Translations under genes and position numbers: made by a program
Shown: positions 1-7,799 of the stretch, piece by piece
Position numbering within the stretch: position 1 is the stretch's first letter
How the letters are laid out: each line of letters starts with the position of its first letter
The notes under the pieces: generated by a model
The model's database searches: none
Seen by the model: only the letters and a program-made list of their open reading frames with translations
What the model was told of the DNA's origin: nothing
NCBI RefSeq assembly: GCF_900105155.1
Contig: NZ_LT629762.1
Location: forward strand, 2,294,001 to 2,358,000
Direction of reading: 5' to 3'
Length of the DNA: 64,000 nt
Source of the DNA: Pseudomonas prosekii
GTDB lineage: Bacteria > Pseudomonadota > Gammaproteobacteria > Pseudomonadales > Pseudomonadaceae

Positions 1-144
1 GTGCGGTCGCTGGAAGATGACAGCGGCATGGGCGTGTTCGAATGCCACATCAACGCGCCCGGCATCCACGCCACCGCACGGCTGAACGTGTACCGTCCGC
101 CGCAAGCGGCGCACTATCTTCAAGAATCCCAAGGAGTCGAGTGA
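1..144 (+). CDS. 3-hydroxyacyl-ACP dehydratase-like (hotdog) protein, C-terminal fragment
   Basis: An open frame runs from the window edge to TGA at 142-144, giving the last 47 residues of a protein whose start lies outside. The visible tail (GVFECHINAPG, then TARLNVYRPP) resembles the last strands of hotdog-fold 3-hydroxyacyl-ACP dehydratases. The call rests mainly on position: the stop overlaps the ATG of a FabG-type reductase (TGATG), which is followed by a ketosynthase. Dehydratase-reductase-ketosynthase is the usual order at the end of aryl-polyene-type clusters, where this enzyme would dehydrate 3-hydroxyacyl-ACP. The catalytic residues are not in the fragment, so the assignment is an inference. 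Confidence 0.55.
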   Translation: MRSLEDDSGMGVFECHINAPGIHATARLNVYRPPQAAHYLQESQGVE

Positions 145-872
145 TGACTGAATCCGTACTGGTCACCGGTTCCAGCCGTGGTATCGGCCGCGCCATCGCG
201 CTGCGCCTGGCCCAGGCCGGCCACGACATCGTGCTGCATTGCCGCAGCGGCCGGGCCGAGGCTGAGGCCGTTCAAGCCGAAATCCAGGCATTGGGCCGCA
301 CTGCCCGCGTGTTGCAATTCGACGTTTGCGACCGCGCCAGTTGCAAAGCCATTCTCGAAGCCGACGTCGAAGCGCACGGCGCCTATTACGGCGTGGTGCT
401 CAACGCCGGGCTGACCCGCGACGGTGCTTTTCCGGCGCTGAGCGAGGATGATTGGGACGTGGTGATGCGCACCAACCTCGACGGTTTCTACAACGTGTTG
501 CACCCGGTGATGATGCCGATGATTCGTCGTCGCGCTGCCGGGCGTATCGTCTGCATCACCTCGGTGTCGGGTTTGATCGGCAACCGTGGCCAGGTCAACT
601 ACAGCGCTTCCAAAGCGGGTTTGATCGGCGCCGCGAAAGCATTGGCGATTGAACTGGGCAAGCGCAAAATCACCGTCAACTGTGTCGCACCCGGCCTGAT
701 CGACACCGCGATGCTCGACGAAAACGTGCCGGTGGAAGAACTGATGAAAATGATCCCCGCACAACGCATGGGCACACCTGAAGAAGTGGCCGGCGCGGTG
801 AATTTCCTGATGTCGGCGGAAGCCTCGTACATCACCCGGCAGGTTCTGGCCGTCAACGGAGGCCTGTGCTGA
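144..872 (+). CDS. 3-oxoacyl-ACP reductase, FabG-type SDR of an aryl-polyene-like cluster
   Basis: A 242-residue classical short-chain dehydrogenase/reductase. The nucleotide-binding motif TGSSRGIG is at residues 8-15, NAG at 87-89, and the catalytic Ser140, Tyr153 and Lys157 (YSASK) are present. The family reduces 3-oxoacyl-ACP to 3-hydroxyacyl-ACP with NADPH in the cytoplasm. The ATG at 144 was chosen because it overlaps the upstream stop and begins the typical MTESVLVTG strand; the frame continues further upstream without homology. Its stop overlaps the next gene's ATG (872), so the three genes are translationally coupled. The neighbouring ketosynthase suggests a secondary polyene/fatty-acid pathway rather than the main FAS II fabG. 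Confidence 0.9.
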   Translation: MTESVLVTGSSRGIGRAIALRLAQAGHDIVLHCRSGRAEAEAVQAEIQALGRTARVLQFDVCDRASCKAILEADVEAHGAYYGVVLNAGLTRDGAFPALSEDDWDVVMRTNLDGFYNVLHPVMMPMIRRRAAGRIVCITSVSGLIGNRGQVNYSASKAGLIGAAKALAIELGKRKITVNCVAPGLIDTAMLDENVPVEELMKMIPAQRMGTPEEVAGAVNFLMSAEASYITRQVLAVNGGLC

Positions 873-2098
873 TGAAGCGCGTCGTCGTCACCGGCATGGC
901 CGGCATTACCTCACTGGGCAACGATTGGGCGACCATCGCCGCTAACTTCGCAGCCAACCGCAGCGGCATCCGCCGGATGGACGAGTGGGACCGCTTCACC
1001 GAACTCAACACGCGCCTCGCCGGGCCGATCGATGATTTCAAGGTTCCCAGCCACTGGACGCGCAAACAATTGCGCAGCATGGGCCGCGTCTCGCGCCTCG
1101 CTGTCGGTGCCGCCGAGCAAGCGCTGGCCGACGCCGGGCTGCTGGGCGACGAATCGATCAAGGACGGGCGGATGGGCGTCGCGTGCGGCTCGTCCACCGG
1201 CAGCACCGACGAGATCAAGGCGTTCGGCAACATGCTGCTCAACTCGGTCGCCGAAGGCCTCAACGCCAACTCCTACGTGCGGATGATGCCGCACACCACT
1301 GCGGCGAATATCAGCATTTTCTTCGGCCTCACCGGCCGGCTGATCCCGACTTCCAGCGCCTGCACCAGCGGCAGCCAGGGCATCGGCTACGCCTACGAAT
1401 CGATCAAGTTCGGCCGCCTGCCGCTGATGCTCGCCGGTGGCGCCGAAGAACTGTGCCCGACCGAAGCCATGGTGTTCGACGCGCTTTACGCCACCAGCCT
1501 GAAAAACGACGCCCCGCAGACCTCGCCGCGCCCATACGACAGTGGCCGCGATGGCCTGGTGATCGGTGAGGGCGGCGGCATGCTGGTGCTCGAAGAACTC
1601 GAACACGCCTTGGCCCGTGGCGCGCACATCCACGCCGAGCTCGTCGGTTTCGGCAGCAACGCCGACGGCCAGCACACCACGCGCCCCGAGCAAGTCACCA
1701 TGCGCCGGGCCATGGAGCTGGCGTTGGAAGACGCCGGTCTACAGCCCTCGGACATCGGCTACGTCAACGGCCACGGCACCGCGACCGAACAGGGCGACAT
1801 CGCCGAAACACTGGCGACCAGCGCATTGTTCGGCGAGCACATGCCGATCAGTTCGCAGAAGAGCTTCCTCGGCCACACGCTCGGCGCGTGCGGCGCGCTG
1901 GAATCCTGGTTCAGCATCGAAATGATGAACCGCGACCTCTACGCCCACACGTTCAACCTCGACGAGGTCGACCCGCACTGCGGCAAACTCGATTACCTGC
2001 GCGGCGAATTCCGCCAGATGAGCAATCAGTACGTCATGAACAACAACTTTGCCTTCGGCGGCGTCAACACTTCGCTGATCTTCCGCCGCTGGTCGTAA
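872..2098 (+). CDS. beta-ketoacyl-ACP synthase II (FabF-like), aryl-polyene-type cluster
   Basis: A 408-residue condensing enzyme. The nucleophile Cys164 sits in SSACTSGSQG. The two histidines are at His301 (NGHGTATEQGD) and His335 (FLGHTLGACG), with the conserved Lys330. The full Cys-His-His set predicts a competent elongating ketosynthase that joins malonyl-ACP to an acyl or aryl-polyenyl primer. The ATG at 872 overlaps the stop of the upstream reductase; a GTG at 866 in the same frame is less likely. It appears to be the last core enzyme of the operon, since the next gene is a small secreted protein. The pathway assignment (aryl polyene or related lipid) is inferred from gene order. Confidence 0.88.
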   Translation: MKRVVVTGMAGITSLGNDWATIAANFAANRSGIRRMDEWDRFTELNTRLAGPIDDFKVPSHWTRKQLRSMGRVSRLAVGAAEQALADAGLLGDESIKDGRMGVACGSSTGSTDEIKAFGNMLLNSVAEGLNANSYVRMMPHTTAANISIFFGLTGRLIPTSSACTSGSQGIGYAYESIKFGRLPLMLAGGAEELCPTEAMVFDALYATSLKNDAPQTSPRPYDSGRDGLVIGEGGGMLVLEELEHALARGAHIHAELVGFGSNADGQHTTRPEQVTMRRAMELALEDAGLQPSDIGYVNGHGTATEQGDIAETLATSALFGEHMPISSQKSFLGHTLGACGALESWFSIEMMNRDLYAHTFNLDEVDPHCGKLDYLRGEFRQMSNQYVMNNNFAFGGVNTSLIFRRWS

Positions 2099-2126
2099 CT
2101 CACATTTCAGGGTCAAGGAGACCTTC

Positions 2127-2573
2127 ATGCACTTCAAGAAAATCGCTGCCGCTGCCACTCTGCTGATCTGCGCCCTGCCCGCCGTCAGCCAGGCCCGTGA
2201 CACCGCCGTGTACCTGCCTTTTGACAAAGCCGTCGCCGAAGCCACCCGCACCGGCAAAATCGACGGCAGCGTGAAGTTCTACCTCGCCGGCAACACGCCC
2301 GCCGGCAAAGCCACCGTCCTCAGCGCCGGCTCGGTGACCAACAAAAAAACCAACGCTTTCAACAAAACTGACGAAGTAGCCTGCGAATGGGTTGCCCAAT
2401 CGGCAATCATCAGCCTGCACCAGGCAGCAAAAAGCGCTGGCGCAAACGCGGTGACCAACATCGTCAGCTTCTACAAAAGCAACGAACGCAAAGACGCCAA
2501 GAACTACGAATGCCACGCCGGCGCCATCATGGCGGGTGTTGCGCTGAAAGGTGACTTGGTTCAGCTCAAGTAA
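2127..2573 (+). CDS. small secreted two-cysteine protein (often named 'excinuclease' in Pseudomonas)
   Basis: A 148-residue protein with a Sec signal peptide (MHFKK, then a hydrophobic stretch to about residue 20; likely cleavage after SQA). Cys86 and Cys129 are conserved in the paralogue at 6224-6670 and could form a periplasmic disulfide. Both copies share SVKFYLAGN, ACEW, GANAVTNIVS and YEC. Homologues in Pseudomonas are often labelled 'excinuclease', but no UvrABC feature is visible, so the name looks like a propagated error. It starts 28 bp after the ketosynthase behind AAGGAG, so it is probably in the same operon. Function is unknown. Confidence 0.85.
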   Translation: MHFKKIAAAATLLICALPAVSQARDTAVYLPFDKAVAEATRTGKIDGSVKFYLAGNTPAGKATVLSAGSVTNKKTNAFNKTDEVACEWVAQSAIISLHQAAKSAGANAVTNIVSFYKSNERKDAKNYECHAGAIMAGVALKGDLVQLK

Positions 2574-2592
2574 CCCGAAGTCATCCCAAAAC

Positions 2593-2705
2593 CCCGTGGC
2601 GAGCAAGCTTGCTCGCGCTGGGTTGCGCAGCAGCCCCAAAATCTTCGTAAGTGCGGAGATTTCGTGAGCGCTGCGCACTCAAGCGGTAGCAAGCTACCTC
2701 GCCAC
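2593..2705. repeat. degenerate REP pair
   Basis: A REP-like element (GTGGCGAGCAAGCTTGCTCG at 2596, followed by a GCTG/CAGC-rich stem) is mirrored by a decayed inverted mate ending in CTCGCCAC near 2705. It fills the gap after the secreted-protein gene and marks the border of the AT-rich block. Confidence 0.6.
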
Positions 2706-2731
2706 AACAGCGTTTCAGCAATGCGACGCCG

Positions 2732-3625
2732 TTACGCGGCGGTTGTACTTTTTAGGTCTATATTCCCGATTACGTATTTTTTGAACAATGATCTTGCGCC
2801 GTATGCGGGCAGGATATTGAACACGGCGAAACACATTTTTATGGCTATTTGCGTGTATATGAGGTCAAGGATATCGCCGTTCGGCATAGAACCCGAAAAT
2901 GCAATAAAACAGAAAATAAAGCTATCTAAAATAACCGCAAAAAACGAACTCAAAAATACCCGCAGGAATAAAAGCTTTGAATTGGTCAATTCTTTGATCT
3001 TGCACAACAGATAGGAATTGACGTATTCAGAAAAAAGAAAGGAGACTGAAGACGCGATCAGCACTGAGGAGAAATAATTTATCACCTCGCCGTAAGGCGA
3101 ATCTAACTTCCATCCAGGAAGTCCCGGGAGATAAGTCGTCGCGGCCAGTAAAACCACGATCAAAGCATTGCTTATAAAAGCAAACACAATCGCTTTTCTG
3201 GCAAGTCTCAAACCATAAAACTCGTTCAACAAGTCTACAATCAAAAAAGTCAGCGGATAGATAAACACTCCCGATGTCACTACGACACCAAACTCATTCA
3301 GGGAGACAAGCTTAGCCGCGGCAACGTTTGATACGATGTAGAGTGTAAAAAGCAACAGAGTCAATATGACATAGACCATCCATGACACTTCATTCCTGTC
3401 TGCTATCTCGTACGCGGTCAGCGCACCACCACGAGAATAAAATTTCCTGTAGATAGCTTTTATCTCTGTTTTATTAAGGTCATCTAGAATCTCACTTTTC
3501 AATACTTCACCGATCTTGACCTTTATGATTCTCCCAGTTGAATTAATCATAATCACGGCCAAATCTTTATCATTCTCAAACCCTAACAGCTTATACCTGC
3601 TGTTTTCAGCATCACTGTTAGCCAT
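2732..3625 (-). CDS. VUT/YhhQ-family transporter with an extra N-terminal domain
   Basis: A 297-residue membrane protein. Residues 82-277 carry about six hydrophobic segments (near 82-104, 115-133, 144-164, 184-200, 222-243, 257-277) and two YhhQ/VUT hallmarks: DLLNEFYG at 131-138 and a membrane Asp in VILDSFIF at 231-238. The family imports queuosine precursors such as preQ0/preQ1 or other purine-like compounds; the substrate here is not known. Residues 1-80 form a soluble domain absent from plain YhhQ, with a beta-rich start (LAVIMINSTGRIIKVKIGE) and an AIYRKFYSRGGALTAYEI segment. The gene is visibly AT-rich compared with its neighbours and overlaps the upstream XRE gene by 8 bp, so both are likely one transferred operon. 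Confidence 0.8.
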   Translation of the reverse strand: MANSDAENSRYKLLGFENDKDLAVIMINSTGRIIKVKIGEVLKSEILDDLNKTEIKAIYRKFYSRGGALTAYEIADRNEVSWMVYVILTLLLFTLYIVSNVAAAKLVSLNEFGVVVTSGVFIYPLTFLIVDLLNEFYGLRLARKAIVFAFISNALIVVLLAATTYLPGLPGWKLDSPYGEVINYFSSVLIASSVSFLFSEYVNSYLLCKIKELTNSKLLFLRVFLSSFFAVILDSFIFCFIAFSGSMPNGDILDLIYTQIAIKMCFAVFNILPAYGARSLFKKYVIGNIDLKSTTAA

Positions 3626-4214
3626 TGAATCTCTCCTCGATTACTTCTCCAACTACACAAACGGAATCCGACTCAGAGAAATCCTCGTTAGAAATAAATA
3701 ACTTATGTGTCACTTTGTCATACATCAGTGTTTCCCTGTCGCCGTTCAGCAATCCTTTGTTTACGATGAGCAGGTCGCCGGATTCGTAGGTGCCGTTAAT
3801 TTCGCTGCTTAACAGCACACCAATTAAATTACAAGCCACGCCAAAATAGTATGTCAATGGGCAAGTTGTTGCCAGTTCACCTATGCGTTTATCCAAACTT
3901 TGAATCAAGGCGCTTTCTTTTATAATAGGGACCGCCGCAGGATTCATATTTCCATCTGGCGAAACGTCACTCTCAATTATCTCTCTTTCTTTAAAGTCGA
4001 CACTTTCGATTTCCTTATAAGAAACACCAAAAAAATCAGAAATTTTGCGAATAGTGGATTGTTGTACATTCACAACCCTCCCTTCCAAAATATTGTAAAT
4101 TGTCGTTCGGGTTAACCCAACCGAATTACACAGCGAAATTTGTGTTTCCCCACGACTCTTAATTAAATACCTTATGTTATTTTTCAAAGTTTCCGATTTT
4201 TCTTTTTTATGCAT
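3618..4214 (-). CDS. XRE-family repressor with a degenerate S24/LexA-like C-terminal domain
   Basis: A 198-residue regulator. An XRE helix-turn-helix lies at about residues 8-68 (SLCNSVGLTRTTIYNILEG). The C-terminal part (about 115-195: YESGDLLIVNKG, later CVVGEVIEERF) resembles the beta-rich S24 peptidase/CI fold, but I see no obvious Ser-Lys self-cleavage dyad. It may therefore sense a ligand or only dimerise. The ATG at 4214 has a G-rich Shine-Dalgarno (GGGGGTGG); an in-frame GTG at 4226 is the alternative. It is AT-rich and its stop overlaps the transporter start, so it probably autoregulates the pair. Confidence 0.8.
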   Translation of the reverse strand: MHKKEKSETLKNNIRYLIKSRGETQISLCNSVGLTRTTIYNILEGRVVNVQQSTIRKISDFFGVSYKEIESVDFKEREIIESDVSPDGNMNPAAVPIIKESALIQSLDKRIGELATTCPLTYYFGVACNLIGVLLSSEINGTYESGDLLIVNKGLLNGDRETLMYDKVTHKLFISNEDFSESDSVCVVGEVIEERFNG

Positions 4215-4635
4215 TTCCACCCCCACATCTTATAGTCATGCAAGCTAAGCTTCATCGATATCAATCGCGATTCTTTATACAATGCGAGCCCTACCTATAT
4301 AGACGCTTCACAGGAAAGAGCTTCAAAAAATCACAAAAAAAACGTGAGATTATATTTCATTACCCAAACGGACCAAAAAGTCGGAAATATCCTACAGAAA
4401 CAAGGAAAAAATATGAGTCTCGAATACTGGAGCTTCAGTCGAGGACTGATAAGTCACCTAATGAAAAGACTACAAAAACAGAAAAGATTAATCATATAAA
4501 TATACAAATGTTCAGTTTTTTGATTAACAAAAAAATTATCTATTTACCCCTTTACCTCATCGCAACTTTGAGTAAAGTGGGGCGACCAAACCAGCAGCCC
4601 CCATCAACAATAATTAATCTTGGATGAGTATCGGT
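4215..4635. other. AT-rich intergenic region with no supported gene
   Basis: About 420 bp of conspicuously AT-rich DNA between the divergent XRE gene and the first DUF6124-like gene. It must hold the promoters for both directions. Near the XRE start are palindromic words AATCGCGATT (4263-4272) and ATCGAT (4254-4259), possible operator parts. A 129-codon open frame (4238-4627) shows no domain, signal or plausible start context and is treated as chance. Confidence 0.5.
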
Positions 4636-5013
4636 ATGAAAAAGAACAACTCAACTGATAGTGAGTCTTCCGCCGAATTAAACAGTGAGGAGGTTGAGCC
4701 ATCCGAATCTTCCAAAATCACAGACCCCCTAGCCAGTAAGGATATGCCCCCCCTAAACAACCCAGCCTCTATAAGTAGTGTATTTACTATCCATCCTGAA
4801 GCGGGCACGCAATCATTGCTCGGCCACGCCCGTGAAATACTCGCCTCAATGAACGTCATGAGCACCGATCTCGCGTGCGGCCTGGAGGGTTCTCGACGCG
4901 CAACGGCTATTCAGCAGTTGGCATCGGTTGCTGAGTTGCTCGTTGATAGAGCGTTGAAGATATTAGAACTACCTGACCAGCCACATGAAACATCAACCAC
5001 TTCTAAATCTTGA
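4636..5013 (+). CDS. DUF6124 (DUF3077)-family small protein
   Basis: About 125 residues. The N-terminal 45 residues are acidic, polar and probably disordered. The C-terminal half (VFTIHPEAGTQSLLGHAREI, then LACGLEGSRRATAIQ and ELLVDRALKI) matches the helical pattern of DUF3077/DUF6124 proteins common in Pseudomonas, whose function is unknown. The ATG at 4636 was preferred because GGATGAG lies 7 nt upstream; an in-frame ATG at 4624 has no ribosome-binding site. Another short helical gene follows 35 bp downstream. Codon and base use return toward the GC-rich norm in the second half. Confidence 0.7.
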   Translation: MKKNNSTDSESSAELNSEEVEPSESSKITDPLASKDMPPLNNPASISSVFTIHPEAGTQSLLGHAREILASMNVMSTDLACGLEGSRRATAIQQLASVAELLVDRALKILELPDQPHETSTTSKS

Positions 5014-5048
5014 GTCAGTAGTCTTTCCCAAAATGGAGAGTTTTCGTC

Positions 5049-5303
5049 ATGGATAGATACATGCCTATCACCGGTATCGACTGCACCATCGCTTCGCTGG
5101 TAATAGATACAGAAGCGCCACTGGACGTGTTGTACGAAACGGCGGCCTATCGCATACGCACGGCCACCCAGTTCCTGGAAAACCTCGCCTTCACCGATGG
5201 CGTTCACAGTGAGCTGGCGCGGTTATTGGTAACGTCTCTGCGCGATGGCTGCGATTTGCTGGATGTCATCGGGCGACGTTTGCAGGCGAATCTGGCTACC
5301 TGA
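5049..5303 (+). CDS. small helical protein, DUF3077-like
   Basis: An 84-residue protein starting at ATG 5049 behind GGAGAG (8-nt spacing). It is all-helical in appearance (DVLYETAAYRIRTATQFLENLA, split by a loop, then LARLLVTSLRDGCDLLDVIG) and looks like a diverged, shortened relative of the preceding DUF6124-type protein, with the same amphipathic two-helix layout. It has no signal peptide and no catalytic motif. It probably forms a bicistron with the gene at 4636. Function unknown; the family link is suggestive rather than proven. Confidence 0.6.
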   Translation: MDRYMPITGIDCTIASLVIDTEAPLDVLYETAAYRIRTATQFLENLAFTDGVHSELARLLVTSLRDGCDLLDVIGRRLQANLAT

Positions 5304-5455
5304 GAGGGACTACGCTAACAACCCGTCGGTATCACTTCAGTGCAACGTGCAACATCTGCACGCGCTTGATCAGGCTGAGGCAAGCAGCCTACTTGAACCA
5401 TCACCGCCCTCACTTTCATCAGCGCCAAAAACTCTGACGACCCGAACCCGATCCT

Positions 5456-5549
5456 GTGGCGAGCGAGCTTGCTCGTGCTGGGCTGCGCAGCAGTCCAAAA
5501 AATCCGACATTCTCTGAAATCTCTTCGCGGGCAAGCCTCGCTCCTACAG
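5456..5549. repeat. REP pair
   Basis: A REP element GTGGCGAGCGAGCTTGCTCG at 5456, with an extra CTGGGCTGCGCAGCAG stem, is followed by an inverted element of the other local family (TTCGCGGGCAAGCCTCGCTC, 5524-5543). Confidence 0.65.
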
Positions 5550-5594
5550 AACGGAGTCAGCGTTTGCACTCAATCCGCAGCGGCTTTTTTTCGC

Positions 5595-5723
5595 CACAAC
5601 GACAAAGGGCGCCTTTCGGCGCCCTCTCACAAACAGGTGGCTTGTCATCGCCATTTACCTGTCTGGCTCTGCGACAGCTGGTTACCCAGGATCCTCAGAG
5701 TCTCACAAGCCCCTTTCGGGAAC
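5595..5723 (-). ncRNA. candidate structured small RNA
   Basis: No protein is supported here, but the minus strand folds well. From the predicted 5' end (about 5723) there is CCC-GAAA-GGG (5720-5711), then CTGG-GTAA-CCAG (5689-5678), a CTGTC/GACAG stem (5677-5659), a CAGGT...ACCTG stem enclosing TGGC/GCCA (5661-5634), and a perfect 7-bp terminator stem GGGCGCC-GAAA-GGCGCCC (5624-5607) followed by a T-rich stretch. Three loops are GNRA tetraloops only when read on the minus strand, which argues for that orientation. A 17-bp-spaced promoter lies just upstream. Length would be about 125-130 nt. I do not recognise a known RNA family. Confidence 0.45.
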
Positions 5724-5729
5724 GTGCGC

Positions 5730-5758
5730 AGTATTGCTTTAACTTGAGCAAACGACAA
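5730..5758 (-). promoter_or_regulatory. putative sigma-70 promoter for the candidate small RNA
   Basis: On the minus strand, -35 TTGTCG (5758-5753) and -10 AATACT (5735-5730) are separated by 17 bp. Each matches consensus at 4 of 6 positions. The predicted start near 5723 sits immediately before the first tetraloop hairpin. Confidence 0.35.
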
Positions 5759-6223
5759 CGGCTGGCAATCCGCCCCATCGCGCCATCTGTGCTGCCATCA
5801 CAGCCCAAGAGCGCTGCGGACTGCGGCTTTTACAGCAGCAAACTCATCTGTTTCAAGTTGTGAGATTGAGTAAAAAGGTTTCCCCCGACGATCCCGACTC
5901 TTGATCCTGTCTAATCTCGAGAGGCTCACCGTCGCGACCATGTCACTTTTTTGCCCAGCAGACGGGACTCCTTAGGCTGATATAGAAGTGGCATCCGTTG
6001 CACTCTTCGAAAGAAATCGATATTGCGCAGGTTTCGGCGAAATCACTAAGACAGATCCGTAACCTGAAATTTCCCACCGCCTCAATTGCTAAAACCGAAT
6101 AGAGGTGACGGAAATCTGCATCTACACTCGCTCAAACAGGCTCATGCAAGCAGCCAAATCGAACGGCGGGTTCTTCAATCTCAGAGGCACCCACGGTTCT
6201 CTCTCACGTCAAAGGAGTTGACC
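5759..6223. other. non-coding stretch upstream of the second secreted-protein gene
   Basis: About 465 bp without a supported gene. It should contain the promoter of the gene at 6224, but no clear consensus was found. Open frames extending upstream of 6224 have no plausible start context. Confidence 0.5.
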
Positions 6224-6670
6224 ATGCAAGTGAAAGCCATTCTCGCCATGTTCATGTTTACCCTCCTCCCCAGCGCCAGCCACGCGACTAATCTGATGTA
6301 CATGCCATTCGAAACCGTTCTCTCTAAAGCGATGCTTGCCGGGCGGCTGGATGGAAGTGTGAAGTTTTACCTGGCCGGCAATGGCCCGACCGCGAATCAG
6401 CAATTATTGCGTACGAATGTAATCAGCGACTTGGGGACGAATGCGTCCAACAAGAGCGACCACGATGCGTGCGAGTGGGTGCTGCAGTCGAATTTGATCA
6501 AGTTGCAGGCTGATGCGAAGCGCGTTGGGGCGAACGCGGTGACTAATATCGTGAGTTATTACGACCAACACGTGCGCAAGGATTTGAATACCTACGAGTG
6601 TCGGGTCGGAGTATTTGTGGCGCGAGTGGCGTTGCGCGGGGATTTGGTGCGATTGCCTTTGTCGGATTGA
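6224..6670 (+). CDS. small secreted two-cysteine protein, paralogue of 2127-2573
   Basis: 148 residues, the same length as the paralogue at 2127. It has a signal peptide (MQVKAILAMFMFTLLPSASHA, cleavage probably after SHA), conserved Cys83 and Cys126, and the shared segments GSVKFYLAGN, CEWVLQSN, GANAVTNIVS and YEC. The ATG at 6224 has AAAGGAG at proper spacing, so the longer frame beginning at 6086 is rejected. Many positions differ from the first copy, so the duplication is old or the copies were acquired separately. Function unknown. Confidence 0.85.
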   Translation: MQVKAILAMFMFTLLPSASHATNLMYMPFETVLSKAMLAGRLDGSVKFYLAGNGPTANQQLLRTNVISDLGTNASNKSDHDACEWVLQSNLIKLQADAKRVGANAVTNIVSYYDQHVRKDLNTYECRVGVFVARVALRGDLVRLPLSD

Positions 6671-6693
6671 AGATTGTTGGTGATTCGACTGGC

Positions 6694-6724
6694 GCTATCG
6701 CGAGCAAGCTCGCTCCCACAGGGG
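6694..6724. repeat. single REP element
   Basis: One element, GCTATCGCGAGCAAGCTCGC followed by TCCCACAGGGG, between the secreted-protein gene and the converging LysR gene. No inverted mate was found nearby. Confidence 0.7.
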
Positions 6725-6778
6725 ATTTGCTGGGTGGCATAGATAGCGTCAGCAACATCAATCAACCAGCGAATGCCA

Positions 6779-7681
6779 TCACACTGTTAACGGTTCAACC
6801 TTCCTCGTCAGTAATTCCACAAACGCCTTGGCCATCGGCGATTTCTGATCCTTGCGTTGCACCAGCCACACTGCTGACACCGCTTCTGGATCGAGCAGCG
6901 GTCGGTAGACTACGCCGTCGATCCGCATGCGCTGATACGACGCCGGCAGCACGGAAACGCCCAGGCCCGCCGCGACTAAGCCGATGATTGTCATGGCCTC
7001 GCCCGCCTCTTGCGCGAAGTGCGGGCTGAACCCCGCATCGCGCGCCAGGCTGAGTAACTGGGCGTACAGACCGCTGCCATAACTGCGTGGGAAAAAGACG
7101 AAAGGTTCGAGGGCCAGCGCCGCTAGGAACAGGCCATCTTCACTGTCCTGCACCAGCGGATGCTTGGAGCTGAGCACCGCCACCAATGGCTCGCGCATCA
7201 GTTCGACAACGCTCAGCGAATCCGGCAGGCCTAGCGGTCGCATGATTCCGACTTCGATCGATTCATCGACCAAGGCGTCCGCCACTTGCGTACTGCTCAT
7301 CTCCCGAAGATTCAAATGCACGGCCGGAAAACGCTGACGGAACGAGAAAATCGCTTGAGGAATGGTCGAGTTGAACGGCGCCGACGAGGTGAAGCCGATT
7401 TTCAGTTCACCCAGTTCACCCAGTTGCGCGCGGCGGGCGACGTCCGCGGCTTTATCGACCTGCGCCAGCACCAATCGCGCTTCTTCGAGAAACAATCGGC
7501 CGGCTTCACTGAGTTCGACCCGACGATTGGTTCGCTCGAATAAACGTGCGCCGACCTCCGCTTCCAGCGCTTGAATTTGCTGGCTCAGCGGTGGCTGGGA
7601 GATGCCGAGCACCTGTGCGGCGCGGCCGAAGTGCAGTTCTTCGGCGACGGCGATGAAGTAGCGCAAGTGGCGCAATTCCAT
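6779..7681 (-). CDS. LysR-family transcriptional regulator
   Basis: A 300-residue regulator of normal LTTR length. The N-terminal winged HTH is clear (MELRHLRYFIAVAEELHF, AAQVLGISQPPLSQQIQALE, LFERTNRRVELSEAG), followed by a coiled linker and a substrate-binding domain (KIGFTSSAPF to the C terminus) of the BenM/CatM-like type. It is divergent from the MFS exporter at 7800 across a short intergenic region with a LysR-type dyad, so it probably controls that exporter in response to a small, perhaps aromatic, inducer. The inducer cannot be deduced. Confidence 0.9.
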   Translation of the reverse strand: MELRHLRYFIAVAEELHFGRAAQVLGISQPPLSQQIQALEAEVGARLFERTNRRVELSEAGRLFLEEARLVLAQVDKAADVARRAQLGELGELKIGFTSSAPFNSTIPQAIFSFRQRFPAVHLNLREMSSTQVADALVDESIEVGIMRPLGLPDSLSVVELMREPLVAVLSSKHPLVQDSEDGLFLAALALEPFVFFPRSYGSGLYAQLLSLARDAGFSPHFAQEAGEAMTIIGLVAAGLGVSVLPASYQRMRIDGVVYRPLLDPEAVSAVWLVQRKDQKSPMAKAFVELLTRKVEPLTV

Positions 7682-7690
7682 GAAAACTCC

Positions 7691-7709
7691 ATTAGGTCGT
7701 TAAACCTAT
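7691..7709. promoter_or_regulatory. putative LysR-type operator dyad
   Basis: TAGGT (7693-7697) and ACCTA (7704-7708) form an interrupted inverted repeat with the T-N11-A spacing typical of LysR boxes. It lies 10 bp upstream of the LysR start and within the divergent region shared with the MFS gene. Confidence 0.5.
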
Positions 7710-7799
7710 CAAACAGGTCGAACAATATATTGGATTGAATCATTAGCCAGCTATATGATTTTTTCATTGCCTGACCGGCTGCGTCCCCCGAGGTCCGAA

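Noticed and set aside
4238..4627. 129-codon plus-strand open frame in the AT-rich gap
   Set aside because: Its product is a run of basic and polar residues with no domain or signal peptide and no ribosome site; AT-rich chance frame in the wrong context.
5456..5863. Plus-strand frames spanning the REP pair and the candidate small RNA
   Set aside because: They translate repeat DNA, as similar peptides arise at other REP copies, and have no plausible starts.
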